A DNA stretch of 64,000 nucleotides from Arenicellales bacterium (GCA_951813075.1 OX638343.1:1399999-1463998); one strand, 5' to 3'. Counted from the stretch's first letter, positions 52,519 to 62,417 are shown. A program made the numbers and translations. Notes: generated from the letters alone by a model not told the origin.

Positions 52519-53399
52519 GAAATCGTACCTCCCAATTCGTCAATGCAATCCTTAATGCACCTCGCAGTCATGACTTTGATCATGGCTCGCCTGTAGTCCG
52601 CGCTCGCGCGCACGTCCGAAATCGGTTTCGCGTCTTCCGAGGCGATTTCTCCAACTTTCTCGAGCTCGCTTTCCGATACCGAATCAATAGACTTGCCTTC
52701 TAAAAATCGTTCTGCGGCAGGGGATCTAATGACAATCGGCGCGACTGCGCCTAACGCCACCCCAGCCCGCGTGATTGTTCTCGAGCGATCTGCCGATAGT
52801 GATGTTGACGCATTAACCAGCGCAATATCTACAATGGTTCGATCAATCCGATGATATTTGACAACTTTATGCTGACTTTCAGGCAACGGGATTTCAATCG
52901 CGCTCAACAGATCATCCCCGACGACAGTCCTGTTGACGCCTTCAAAAAACTGATCCATTGGAACGGTTCGAATGCCATCCTCGGTCGTAATTTCTGCCAA
53001 GGCATCCATGGCAATGAACGGTGGAGTTAAATCCGCGGCCGGAGACGCGTTGCTCAAATTACCTCCCACTGTAGCCAACGTTCGAGTCTGTGGCGTACAC
53101 ATCAGCTTGGTGACATCGCTCAGCGTCTTGAGCAGATGATGCCTTTGGTCTGCCCGTTCCAGTGCTGACAGGGAAACCAGCGCCCCGATTCGTATGCAAT
53201 CTTCCTCAACTTCAATATTATCAAGCCCTGTCAGATACGTGATATCGATGCAGTGCGAAAATCTGTCGATCTCACGGCGCCAGCGAAGCGTCATATCTGT
53301 CCCGCCGGCCCAATACTTTGCCCGCTGACCGAATTCGATCTTCATCTGTACCGCTTCTTTAGTTGAACTCGGCCTCAAGTATTCGAAATGTGATTGCAT
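52515..53399 (-). CDS. Molybdenum hydroxylase FAD-binding subunit
   Basis: A 294-residue CoxM/CutM-type FAD subunit. The two FAD-binding stretches are A-G-G-T-D-M near residue 32 and T-V-G-G-N-L-S-N-A-S-P-A-A-D near 112; the C-terminal CO dehydrogenase flavoprotein domain fills 175-285. It is the first of the three enzyme subunit genes and starts 136 bp after the binding-protein gene. Confidence 0.92.
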   Translation of the reverse strand: MQSHFEYLRPSSTKEAVQMKIEFGQRAKYWAGGTDMTLRWRREIDRFSHCIDITYLTGLDNIEVEEDCIRIGALVSLSALERADQRHHLLKTLSDVTKLMCTPQTRTLATVGGNLSNASPAADLTPPFIAMDALAEITTEDGIRTVPMDQFFEGVNRTVVGDDLLSAIEIPLPESQHKVVKYHRIDRTIVDIALVNASTSLSADRSRTITRAGVALGAVAPIVIRSPAAERFLEGKSIDSVSESELEKVGEIASEDAKPISDVRASADYRRAMIKVMTARCIKDCIDELGGTIS

Positions 53400-53535
53400 T
53401 GCCTTTGTTTACCATCAAATTGATTTTGTCATTCTCAGTATTGTTCACCGGGACCGGGTCGAAAGTCACTGGGGTGTCGAGACGAATCAAGATCGGTACT
53501 CGACGGTCTTCCGACCCACCCGGTAATCCTGATTC

Positions 53536-54675
53536 TCAGAATTCGAGACGCCCAATCCAGAGATTGGAATTCATCTCCTCGTGAGCGCCAGCCGCGTACA
53601 GTGCTTCGATGAATGTGTTGTCAACGCCGTCTTCAAAAGAAATCGTGCTATCGATCACATTGGCATCCCTGTAGACTTCATTGAACAAATCCCAAGTTGC
53701 ACTCAGATACCCGGCCTCACAATCGCTGTCGCTCCCGACAAGAGCACCCCAACCACTGTCTTCTTCAGGCGGCTGAGGCACACCTTCGGGAAGATCATTG
53801 CAAACTGGCTGCCCGTCTCCTATTCCCAAGGCGCCAAGGTTCTGGTTCAAGTTGAGCATCAATGCGCCCGCCTGAGTCAGTTGGACGTCGGCTTCCGGCC
53901 AATCAAGCCCTTTAGCGACAATCGCATTGCCTTCCTCTGGGTTTTGTTTCCACCAGTCGACTGCCTGAAACCATGCACGAATCAATTCCTGGGCAACTTC
54001 TGGAGATTCGTCTAAGAATTTATTGGCGCAAGCAATCGAATCAGATATCAAGCCGCGTTCCCAGGTTTTGTCTGTCAAACTTGTCTTGAGAACGTGGGCG
54101 CCTTCAAGCTGCAGCGACTGTTCGGTGAACGGCACGAAATTCACATCCACGTCAAGATTACCACTGACGAAGGCGGCCGCAGCATCCTGGGGCAGCATGA
54201 TCTTGTGTGTCGCGTCGTCATAAGCCAGCCCGGCGCGTTTCAAGGTCAGCAACATCCACATGTGGTTAAGAAACCCATAATCAGCCGCATAGGACCGGCC
54301 CTTCAAATCCGCGTCCGACTTCAGATCCGCTACCGCAATCATTTGATCAAGCCCGTATGACATCAATGGCACAGCAACATGTCTAATCGGTACACCGGCA
54401 GCCGCGGTTACCACAGTCGAGTCCATGGTCGTCATAATGCACTGGATGTCGCCACTGCTTAATCCCGCATTGCGCGCGGTGAGGTCTTCAATAATCTGCA
54501 CATCGACATTGATGTTGTCTGCAAACCCCTTTTCATTAACGATATACCAGGCGCCGTAGACCGATACCGATATGATCGATACAACGACGTTCTCCCTTGC
54601 ATTTGCAACTTGGGACATCAATAACATCATTAATGCAGCTCCGGCGCAGCCTGCCAGCCGGAAAATCGCTTTCAT
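53536..54675 (-). CDS. ABC transporter substrate-binding protein (NitT/TauT type)
   Basis: A 379-residue binding protein with a signal peptide (hydrophobic A-G-A-A-L-M-M-L-L-M-S-Q-V, cleavage after A-N-A). I chose ATG 54675; GTG 54693 would add six residues. The mature protein has the SsuA/TauA/ThiY-like opening S-V-Y-G-A-W-Y-I-V-N-E-K-G-F and the L-S-S-G-D-I-Q-C-I-M-T-T segment. It is longer than usual because of an extra C-terminal part of about 60 residues with two Cys (V-C-N-D, D-C-E-A-G-Y), possibly a disulfide. It feeds the ABC permease and ATPase encoded upstream. Confidence 0.88.
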   Translation of the reverse strand: MKAIFRLAGCAGAALMMLLMSQVANARENVVVSIISVSVYGAWYIVNEKGFADNINVDVQIIEDLTARNAGLSSGDIQCIMTTMDSTVVTAAAGVPIRHVAVPLMSYGLDQMIAVADLKSDADLKGRSYAADYGFLNHMWMLLTLKRAGLAYDDATHKIMLPQDAAAAFVSGNLDVDVNFVPFTEQSLQLEGAHVLKTSLTDKTWERGLISDSIACANKFLDESPEVAQELIRAWFQAVDWWKQNPEEGNAIVAKGLDWPEADVQLTQAGALMLNLNQNLGALGIGDGQPVCNDLPEGVPQPPEEDSGWGALVGSDSDCEAGYLSATWDLFNEVYRDANVIDSTISFEDGVDNTFIEALYAAGAHEEMNSNLWIGRLEF

Positions 54676-54742
54676 ATTTCTCACTTTTTGCACCTCATAT
54701 TTTTAATAGTTAATTTTTCATCTTCATACGAATCGACGTTCT

Positions 54743-55558
54743 TTATCCAGTCTTCTGAATTTCCTCTCTCATCCAGACAAACAACTGTGCCTCGATTTCG
54801 GCATAGTCGCGCTGTTTGAGCATCTCTTCCTTGCGAGCGAATCTGTGTCCATTCTTAAACTCAAGAACAATGTCGTGCTTAACCCGACCGGGATTGCTGG
54901 TAAAAAATACGATTCTATCTGCGAGATAGATTGCTTCCTGTATGTCGTGGGTGACTAGAATCACCGTCTTGTCCTCTCTGGACAGTATCTCAATCATCAT
55001 TTCCTGCATTTCCCACCGAACTTGCGCATCCAACGCCCCAAAGGGTTCGTCCATCAATAAAACCGCAGGGTTCTGGGCGAGAGTTCTGGCAATAGCGACG
55101 CGCTGTTTCATGCCCCCCGACAACTCAGCAGGATAAGCGTCAGCAAAATCACCGAGATGAAAGGTCTCAAGCCACTGCATTGCTCGCTCTCGCGCCTCGG
55201 CTTTTGGAACTTTCAGGATGTTCATTCCATATTCGACATTACCCAGCGCAGTAAGCCACGGAAAGGAAGTGTAGGCCTGAAAGATCATTCCTCTGTCCGG
55301 CCCTGGTCCTTCGATGGGTTTGCCTCCGGCAAGTATTTGACCCTCCGTTGGCTCCTCAAGTCCCGAGATAAGCCGCAGCACAGTGGTCTTCCCGCAGCCA
55401 GATGGGCCCACGAGCGCGGTCACCTGACCTTTCATAAAATCTAAGGAAACATTCTCCACAGCGGTGAACTTTCCACCCAGATACCGCCGGGCCGCATCAA
55501 CCGAACGTATTACGGCGCTCCGGGATGAATGGGAATGGGTTTGAGTGCCGGCGTTCAT
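54743..55558 (-). CDS. ABC transporter ATPase (SsuB/TauB type)
   Basis: A 271-residue ATP-binding subunit. Walker A G-P-S-G-C-G-K-T-T near residue 52, the Q-loop, signature L-S-G-G-M-K-Q-R near 145, Walker B V-L-L-M-D-E-P-F-G-A-L-D near 165 and the H-loop V-T-H-D are complete. It powers the importer. It sits 12 bp after the permease gene. Confidence 0.95.
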   Translation of the reverse strand: MNAGTQTHSHSSRSAVIRSVDAARRYLGGKFTAVENVSLDFMKGQVTALVGPSGCGKTTVLRLISGLEEPTEGQILAGGKPIEGPGPDRGMIFQAYTSFPWLTALGNVEYGMNILKVPKAEARERAMQWLETFHLGDFADAYPAELSGGMKQRVAIARTLAQNPAVLLMDEPFGALDAQVRWEMQEMMIEILSREDKTVILVTHDIQEAIYLADRIVFFTSNPGRVKHDIVLEFKNGHRFARKEEMLKQRDYAEIEAQLFVWMREEIQKTG

Positions 55559-55570
55559 GTGATTTCTCAG

Positions 55571-56431
55571 CTAGTTGGACCGTTTTCGATTCCAGGGAAC
55601 GGCATAGTGTGCAATCAAACGAAACGCAATGTCTGTCATCACACCCAGTAAGCCGATTGTCAATATGCCGGCCATGATCACGTCTGCCTTTAAAAATCGG
55701 CCTGCCCTCATCATTACCGCACCTATCCCGTCCTGCGCTGCAACGATTTCGGCAATCACCAGGTAGGTCCAGCCCACTGCAATCATGTTACGCATGGAAT
55801 CCAAAATAGCAGGGGTTGCCGCACGGGCAACTACACCAAAAACAATTTGTTTCCTGGACGCTCCCATTGTTAATGCAGCTTCGATCAGTTCTTTCTGCAC
55901 AGCCCTGGTGTTGTCTAGAATCAAGGCGACCAGAAAAAATATTACTCCCAGAAAAAGAAGCGCCATCTTCTGTGTATCGGTCGGCCCGAACCAAACAAGC
56001 AATAAGGGGATGAATGAAGCAGCCGGGAGATAGCGGGCGCCGGAGACAACGGGATTGATTAGCGCACGCATGTTGTCGAAACATCCCATGAAAATACCAA
56101 GGGGAACAGCAACAAGGCAAACTGCCGTAAAACTACCGATGATCCGGAATAGACTGATTCCAATATCCGACAGAAAACCCTTTTCGGTCAGAAGTGTATA
56201 CAGTGTGGATAGAACGTGCTGGGGAGATGGAAGAAATCGCTTGCTTTCCTCCGGAGTCATAAAGTGGCCGAATTCCCAAATCAGGAAAAATACAATACCA
56301 CCGATAATCCCGAGTATGATGGCCTGTCGTGGACTGACCGGTGACAGCAAATTAAGGACTGGTTTCCTTTTCTTCTTATCGGCACCAGTTGAGCCTTTGG
56401 CTACGGGTTCAGTTGACAATGTATTTTCCAC
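55571..56431 (-). CDS. ABC transporter permease (SsuC/TauC type)
   Basis: A 286-residue inner-membrane subunit with about six hydrophobic helices after a polar 25-residue N-terminus. The EAA loop that docks the ATPase is A-A-L-T-M-G-A-S-R-K-Q-I-V-F near residue 187. It is the first structural gene of the operon, 254 bp after the LysR gene. Confidence 0.93.
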   Translation of the reverse strand: MENTLSTEPVAKGSTGADKKKRKPVLNLLSPVSPRQAIILGIIGGIVFFLIWEFGHFMTPEESKRFLPSPQHVLSTLYTLLTEKGFLSDIGISLFRIIGSFTAVCLVAVPLGIFMGCFDNMRALINPVVSGARYLPAASFIPLLLVWFGPTDTQKMALLFLGVIFFLVALILDNTRAVQKELIEAALTMGASRKQIVFGVVARAATPAILDSMRNMIAVGWTYLVIAEIVAAQDGIGAVMMRAGRFLKADVIMAGILTIGLLGVMTDIAFRLIAHYAVPWNRKRSN

Positions 56432-56685
56432 AATTCTAACCGACTGTGTTCAAGCGATTTTTTGAACTCGTTTAACATGGTAGCAAATCAGTTCACGCTA
56501 ATACATATCCGATATTCTATGCTTACATGGCAAAATTGACGATTGGATATCGTGAACACGAAAACAAGCCTTTTGATGGAACACGTTAGATATTGGCTTG
56601 ATTCCGGGGGCAGTGGTCAGAGTACTGCAGCCAGATTATTCCGGCAAGGCTCCCGATAGGTGATAGCCCTGCGGTCGGCACAAGG
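56432..56685. promoter_or_regulatory. Likely promoter region of the ABC-molybdenum operon
   Basis: A 254-bp gap between the LysR gene and the permease, both on the minus strand. It is the natural place for the operon promoter and a LysR binding site of T-N11-A type, which I could not pick out with confidence. Confidence 0.4.
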
Positions 56686-57615
56686 TTAAAACGATTTTTG
56701 CCCTGGCCGTTCGGCAATAGCGGAATCGAGATCGGCCATGAATGCGTCGATAATCCTGGATTTTCTAGGCGAATTACGGGTCACGACGTAGAATGGAGAT
56801 TTATAGGTAATCTCATCGGGAATAATTGCCTGCATCCGTTTTTGATTTACCCATTCGAGTGTGTAGTGAATTGGCAGAAACCCTATATGGCTACCACTCA
56901 AGATAAGTATTGCCTGAGCCTCTAGAGATTGGGCAACACCAATAGCAATCTCCGGATCATGATCCAGCATGCTGATATCTTCGTTATTCAGGTATCCTCG
57001 CGTTACCTTGCGAGACTTCTTGATGGCGAGTTTAATTTGAGCCGAATCGTTCAACTGTGCAATAGGGTGACCGCAACCGCACATCAGATTGTTGGTTTCC
57101 AAATAGATATTTCTATACTTCAATCCGGGGAGTTTTCTCTCGAATGTTCCGATCGCTAAGTCTGTGTCAGCATCCAGAAGCAAGCGCTCAATATCTCCCG
57201 GCAACGCAGTCTCAAGAGAAATTGTAACGTTATGGTCGCGATTGTTGAATTTGTTCAATGCTGAGACAATCGGGCATTCTGGATCTGTTACCACACTGTC
57301 AATCAGTACGATATTCAGGTAGCCGCTCAATTTGCCTTTCAGTTCACCCGTGGCGTATTGAAACCTTTCGTGAGCCTTGAACAACTGCAATGTTTCCTCG
57401 TACACCAACCTGCCTTTTTCGGTCAACCTGAAACCCGCGCGGCCTCGCTCACACAAATTGATTCCCAAACGGGCTTCCAAATTTCTCATCTGGTGGCTGA
57501 TCGTGGATTGACTGATGTTCAGAATGACCTCGGCGTTGGTAAATCCATTGCTTTCCACCACAGCACGAAATATTTTCAGTTGCCGAATATCAATGTCTGA
57601 TAGCTGGATCGTCAT
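56686..57615 (-). CDS. LysR-family transcriptional regulator
   Basis: A 309-residue regulator. The winged helix-turn-helix spans residues 8-67 (L-K-I-F-R-A-V-V-E-S-N-G-F-T, then I-S-Q-S-T-I-S-H-Q-M-R-N-L-E-A-R-L-G); the rest is the LysR ligand-binding domain. Length is standard. It reads towards the ABC-molybdenum hydroxylase operon and most likely activates it when the transported compound or its product is present. Confidence 0.93.
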   Translation of the reverse strand: MTIQLSDIDIRQLKIFRAVVESNGFTNAEVILNISQSTISHQMRNLEARLGINLCERGRAGFRLTEKGRLVYEETLQLFKAHERFQYATGELKGKLSGYLNIVLIDSVVTDPECPIVSALNKFNNRDHNVTISLETALPGDIERLLLDADTDLAIGTFERKLPGLKYRNIYLETNNLMCGCGHPIAQLNDSAQIKLAIKKSRKVTRGYLNNEDISMLDHDPEIAIGVAQSLEAQAILILSGSHIGFLPIHYTLEWVNQKRMQAIIPDEITYKSPFYVVTRNSPRKSRIIDAFMADLDSAIAERPGQKSF

Positions 57616-58399
57616 CTGTATGCCAATTCAAGATTCGCCCAACGCTAGCTAATATCTAAAGTTTATCCTGCCGCTCTAAGCGGTGAAACGCCGACCTTAT
57701 TGCGCAATTGGGAAGCATATTCGATCTTGTAACCCTGTTGGTACTGCCCACTATTTTGACGGCCTGATTTTTCGCTTACCCCACAATATCTCCCGAAAAC
57801 AGGGATTCTGATCGTTTTCGGGTGGAAATCCCGAATTTCCGCCCCACCCACAGGCCAGCGATACTGACTTGGCTCGCAGAACGATTCAATCAAAGTTGCG
57901 ATTACCTGCACATCTTGTTGTTTTATTAAAATAATAATACCATGAACTAGCCTGTATACGGAATCATGCAGACACACTGTAAAACGAAAAATCTGGTCTC
58001 CCCGTTATGCAAGGCTTGATTACACATTGACGACATAGTTAGGTTGCGATCATATAATCGGCTTTTGAATTGAGGAATTGTATTTTCTCCTCTAGCCTTG
58101 ATGAAATTCGCGCACAGGATCCTTATCAATCAACCGGTTTCTTTCAACCTTTGTCGCTCCCAGGTTCTTCCTGTGCCAGCATCTCCTGTTTTGTCATCAA
58201 TCTGTTTTCTTACCTATGCAATCCCTCGGAAGGTTTCTGGTTTACTCTTGTCGGTTTATCGATTGACTGTCTTCGATTGTTTGTTCAGCTGCTCTGGCGC
58301 TTACAGGCTTCATCTGAACTCAACAACTGTATCTTTGTTTACCATCGCTCCACGCATGGGTGTGGTCAGATCATCACAACAGCTGTGGATCGTAGTTTA
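57616..58399. other. Long spacer with possible IS debris
   Basis: About 780 bp. A 104-codon minus frame at 57663-57977 and several plus frames from 58070 onward show no recognised family. The 3' part borders an IS1634 remnant, so part of this is probably the rotted start of that element or a neighbour. Confidence 0.4.
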
Positions 58400-58829
58400 C
58401 GTCTTTGGTCAACACCACCCAGCCGATCCGCGCGAGCTGTTGCGGCGTTATCGGCGTTTGTGGGAGATCGAGACGTGTTTTCGCACCAACAGGCAGGATT
58501 TGAGGATACGGCCGATCTACCATTGGAAGCCGAAGCGGGTACGGGCGCACATTGCCATTTGCTATATGGCGTTTTGCTGTGTGCAGCATGTGCGTTATCG
58601 GTTGCGGATGCTGGGTCATGAGATGAGTGCGGATGTGATTCATCGCGAGTTGAATGCGTTGCAGGTGTCGATTCTGGTGGAAGGTCCCGGTCACGACCAG
58701 TATGGCATGCCATCCCGAGCAAGTTCGGACGCCCGGCGGATCTACCGAAGTGTCGGGTTGAGCTGGAATGAGCTACCGTTTGCAGTCAGTACGACGGACA
58801 GGCAGCGAAAGCCGGCGACATCGCGCTAG
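58400..58829 (+). pseudogene. IS1634-family transposase, C-terminal remnant
   Basis: The frame ending at 58829 carries the C-terminal block of IS1634 (IS4-group) transposases: L-L-R-R-Y-R-R-L-W-E-I-E-T-C-F-R with the catalytic E, L-R-I-R-P-I-Y-H-W, R-V-R-A-H-I-A-I-C-Y-M-A-F and a typical R-x-L-N-A-L tail. The N-terminal two-thirds with both catalytic aspartates is missing. The DNA is more GC-rich than its left flank, which marks the break at about 58400. Confidence 0.8.
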
Positions 58830-59012
58830 ACAGGGCTGGAAGAGTCGCTGAGGGGTTTCCGGATGCTTCGTCCGGGAAAGGCGATGTAGTGCCTCATTGA
58901 AAATTGGCGTTAATTAAATCAAGCACTTGAACTTTAATTTGTGGGAAGTTAAGAGAAAAGAGCAAAAATTTCTGATGGCAAATCGAATGAGTTTACTTAC
59001 TTTTCGCCATAC

Positions 59013-59048
59013 CAATTGACCCCGGGCCATTATTCCCGGGGTCAATTG
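59013..59048 (-). terminator. Strong hairpin downstream of TRAP operon 2
   Basis: CAATTGACCCCGGG at 59013-59026 pairs perfectly with 59035-59048 around eight bases, 36 bp past the stop of the TRAP binding-protein gene. No T-run follows on the minus strand, so it is either a terminator with an atypical tail or a 3'-end stabiliser. Confidence 0.6.
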
Positions 59049-59084
59049 ATCTCATTGGAGCAGTACGGACTGCTCAGGCAATCA

Positions 59085-60167
59085 TCAGCTGTAACGGTAG
59101 GGGACACCCACCTTTTCCATCACCTGGGAGTATTGACTGAACGCATCCACTACTTTGCGGGTGCGAGGGCTGATTGAAGCCAGATCTTCCCAGAATTCCT
59201 TGGAGTCTAGGACAACCTGATCCCATTCCTCTGCGGGGATAGTGGTGAGTTCCATTTTTTCGCCTTCTACCCTGAGTTGGGCCTCGCCTCCCCAGTACCA
59301 GACCTGGCGGTAATAATGCGAGTCGTTACAGGACATTCGAAAGAGTTCCTGCAGTTGCGGTGTCAGTGCATTCCAGCTCTTTGTATTGGCAAAATACGAT
59401 CCACACCAAGCACCGGTGACGTTGTTGAGCAATGCATAACTGCAGACATCCGCCCAGCCCACTTCGTACGCTTCCGTGAAACCGCACCAGGCAACTCCGT
59501 CCAGTTCGCCGGTACCGATCGCGACCTCGATGTCATCCCAGGGCAAGGTCACCGGAACCAGTCCATAGCGAGACAGAAACCTGCCAGCAGTCGGCACACC
59601 GAATACCCGCTTGCCTTTCATGTCGGCAAGAGAGCGGATCGGTTCCCTGGTAAAGATATGCAGCGGGTCCCATGCACCGGCGCTGATCCATTCAACTCCT
59701 TCCACCTCACCGTAGGCTTCAGCCCAGATTTCGTCTAGCCCGTAATACTTGAAAAGAACTGGCAGGTCCAGACTGTAACGGGTGGAGAATGGAAAATATC
59801 CACCGAAAACACTGATGTCGACCGGAGAAGACATGGTGGCATCGTCACTTTGAACCGCATCCAGCGCTCCGGATTGCATGGCTCGAAACAGTTCATCGGT
59901 GGGAACCAGTTGATCAGCGTAATAAAGCTCGATCTCCATCTGGCCGTGGGCAATCTTGTTGAATGCCTCAATCTGCGGCAACACCACGTGTGCACCAAGT
60001 GGAGCCCCAGAATAGGACTGCAGGCGCCACTTGATCGGATTGGTTTGAGAGAACGCATAGGGTGCCGTTCCTGCAGCCAGAATACCAGCGGTTCCCGCAC
60101 CGAGATTTTTTACGAAATTCCGACGGTCTTCGCTTGCTGGTTGATTGAGTTTGATTTTCTCAGTCAT
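59085..60167 (-). CDS. dctP: TRAP transporter substrate-binding protein, Tat-exported
   Basis: A 360-residue DctP-family binding protein. The leader has a twin-arginine signal (D-R-R-N-F-V-K-N followed by hydrophobic A-G-T-A-G-I-L-A-A-G-T-A), so it is probably exported folded by the Tat route; this is usual in one branch of TRAP proteins that bind 2-oxo acids with metal. The ligand region includes M-K-G-K-R-V-F-G near residue 180. ATG 60167 follows AGGAG. It is the last gene of the operon dctQ-dctM-dctP, 50 bp after dctM. Confidence 0.92.
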   Translation of the reverse strand: MTEKIKLNQPASEDRRNFVKNLGAGTAGILAAGTAPYAFSQTNPIKWRLQSYSGAPLGAHVVLPQIEAFNKIAHGQMEIELYYADQLVPTDELFRAMQSGALDAVQSDDATMSSPVDISVFGGYFPFSTRYSLDLPVLFKYYGLDEIWAEAYGEVEGVEWISAGAWDPLHIFTREPIRSLADMKGKRVFGVPTAGRFLSRYGLVPVTLPWDDIEVAIGTGELDGVAWCGFTEAYEVGWADVCSYALLNNVTGAWCGSYFANTKSWNALTPQLQELFRMSCNDSHYYRQVWYWGGEAQLRVEGEKMELTTIPAEEWDQVVLDSKEFWEDLASISPRTRKVVDAFSQYSQVMEKVGVPYRYS

Positions 60168-60217
60168 TTTTTCTCCTGATTTTTATCGTATGAAATAAGC
60201 CATAAGGCCTGGTGGAA

Positions 60218-61540
60218 TTAATTAGCATACACCTGGGCTGGCAGCCACAGCGCAATCTGGGGAAAGGCCATCACCAGAATCAACGCTACAACCATTACCA
60301 GCACAAATGGAAAGATTGATCGATAAATGTCTACCAGAGTGATTTCAGGGGGTGCCATCGCACGCATCAGGAACAGATTGTAACCGAATGGCGGCGTCAT
60401 ATAGGCAATCTGGCAAGTAATGGTATACAGCACTCCATACCATATGGGATCAAAGCCCAGAATTTTCACCAAAGGCACATAAAGCGGGGCCACGATCACA
60501 AGCATGGCAGTATCGTCCAGGAACATGCCCATAAAAAGATACGAGAGCTGCATCATGATCAGCACTTCCCAAGGCGAGAGATTCCAATTGGTGACAAAAA
60601 GACTCTCAATAGCCCGGGCGGCGCCAATTCCGTCGAATACGGCCCCAAAGCACAACGCTGCCAGAATAATCCACATGAACATGCAGGAAACTCCCAAAGT
60701 CTTGCGAACCGTTTCCTCCATCACCTTGCGGTTGAGACGGCGCTTGACCAATGCGGCCAGTGTGGCTGCGGTGGCGCCGACAGCAGAGCTTTCAACTAGG
60801 CTGGTAACACCCATGACAAAAAGCCCCGTCATGAAAAAGAAGATGAGAAACGGAATGATTCCTGCCCGCAGCAGCCGCAACTTTTCACTCATCGGCAAAT
60901 CGCGTTCCTCCTTGCTGACTGTCGGACCCAGATGAGTCTGTATGCGACATCGAATCACGATATAGATGATGAAAAGGCCGGCCATCATCAGGCCAGGCAA
61001 TGCACCTGCCAGCCACAATTGACTGACCGATTCGCGTGCAATCATGCCGTAGAGAACCAGCACAACGCTGGGTGGCACAAGAATCCCGAGGGAACTTCCG
61101 GCTTGTACCACACCGGTAATCATAATCTTGTCATAACCCCTTCGCAGCATTTCCGGCAAAGCGATCGTGGCACCAATCGCCATGCCTGCCACACTGAGTC
61201 CATTCATGGCTGAAATCACCACCATCAGCCCGATTGTTCCCACGGCAAGTCCCCCTTTGAGACCACCGAACCAAACATGGAACATTCGATAAAGATCGTT
61301 GGCAATTCCCGATTCGGACAGGATGTATCCCATGTAGATAAAAAGTGGCAACGTCAGCAGCGGATACCATTTGAACAACTTGAACGCTGCGGTGAACGGC
61401 AGTTCCACCCCACCCTCACCCCACAGCAGCAATGCGGCAACCGTAGAAACAACGCCAATGGCCGCAAACACCCGCTGCCCAGTCAGTAGCATCAGGAGCA
61501 TGGAACCAAACATGATGATGGCGATGGCTTCGTAACTCAT
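60218..61540 (-). CDS. dctM: TRAP transporter large permease (DctM family), system 2
   Basis: A 440-residue permease with about 12 hydrophobic helices. I chose ATG 61540, whose ATGA overlaps the dctQ stop; a longer frame to 61660 would run through dctQ. Conserved points are V-V-I-S-A-M-N-G-L-S-V-A-G-M-A near 115, I-L-V-P-P-S-V-V-L-V-L-Y-G near 155 and Y-M-T-P-P-F-G-Y-N-L-F near 380. Confidence 0.94.
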   Translation of the reverse strand: MSYEAIAIIMFGSMLLMLLTGQRVFAAIGVVSTVAALLLWGEGGVELPFTAAFKLFKWYPLLTLPLFIYMGYILSESGIANDLYRMFHVWFGGLKGGLAVGTIGLMVVISAMNGLSVAGMAIGATIALPEMLRRGYDKIMITGVVQAGSSLGILVPPSVVLVLYGMIARESVSQLWLAGALPGLMMAGLFIIYIVIRCRIQTHLGPTVSKEERDLPMSEKLRLLRAGIIPFLIFFFMTGLFVMGVTSLVESSAVGATAATLAALVKRRLNRKVMEETVRKTLGVSCMFMWIILAALCFGAVFDGIGAARAIESLFVTNWNLSPWEVLIMMQLSYLFMGMFLDDTAMLVIVAPLYVPLVKILGFDPIWYGVLYTITCQIAYMTPPFGYNLFLMRAMAPPEITLVDIYRSIFPFVLVMVVALILVMAFPQIALWLPAQVYAN

Positions 61541-62049
61541 GCCAGTTCCAACCCCCTCGCCTTGGCCAGATCCTTGAAGAAGGTGGACAAAGCCTGCAGC
61601 AACATGAGAAATATCCCGAACACCATGATGAGTTTTATCGGTACCACTGACGGGTTCCACATTGAAAACAGTCTTTGGTTGGTTTCGATCGAATAGACCG
61701 TGCTGGATATGGAGCCGATCAACAACACAATCAGGTAGACCATCAGAAAAATGACAGTGAAACTGTCCATACGCGCCTTGTTCCGTTCCGAAAGACGATC
61801 ATATAGCAAGTCCATACGAACATGGGTTTCAAGCTGCATGGAATAAGGGCCACCCATGATGTAGTAGGCAGCCAGGGTAAACTGGGCCAACTCCACGCAC
61901 CAGAACAAGGGAATATTCAGCATATTGCGGGTGACAGCATCCAGCAGCAGTGTACCGATCATGAGAAAGATCAGATACATCGCAATACGCCCGAAACGCG
62001 TGGACAGATAGTCCACTACCTGAACATATTTAACGACAAAGGATGGCAT
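61537..62049 (-). CDS. dctQ: TRAP transporter small permease (DctQ family), system 2
   Basis: A 170-residue protein with four hydrophobic helices; the region T-H-V-R-M-D-L-L near residue 77 is the DctQ signature. First gene of the operon. It is clearly different from the DctQ of the first system (20987-21493), so the two TRAP systems serve different ligands. Confidence 0.92.
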   Translation of the reverse strand: MPSFVVKYVQVVDYLSTRFGRIAMYLIFLMIGTLLLDAVTRNMLNIPLFWCVELAQFTLAAYYIMGGPYSMQLETHVRMDLLYDRLSERNKARMDSFTVIFLMVYLIVLLIGSISSTVYSIETNQRLFSMWNPSVVPIKLIMVFGIFLMLLQALSTFFKDLAKARGLELA

Positions 62050-62417
62050 TGGGTAAAGGTTTCAAACCGGCGTGTGACAGATTGCTTCTTTTTTTTGCGT
62101 TTCAGGAGAGGAATGGTATTCCATCCGCCGCGCATAATAATACCTTAAAAAAGCGGCGTACTTCACCGATCAAATGCAACAAAATCAAAGAGGTCATGCA
62201 CCGATGATAGGGCAAATAGCGAAAACCAACGATCAGGTGGCGGTGATTCCCGATCTGGCAACACGTCGCCAAACTCTGAAAACCTTGAATTCACCCGCTA
62301 ACGCAGTCAGCTGCATCCCAAAGGCGTGACGGCGTTTCAGGCGTTTACAACAGGCTTCGACAAGGGGGACCTCCTACCATTTGTCAAGGGCAAATGCAGA
62401 GGGGGCAACCCCGCAAC
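62050..62417. other. Upstream region of TRAP operon 2
   Basis: About 370 bp that should carry the operon promoter on the minus strand. GC-rich patches at 62200-62410 look like remains of older coding DNA, but I cannot assign a family. Confidence 0.4.

Noticed and set aside
58070-58399. N-terminal part of the IS1634 transposase
   Set aside because: Plus-strand frames here carry none of the family's motifs; the recognisable part begins at about 58400.
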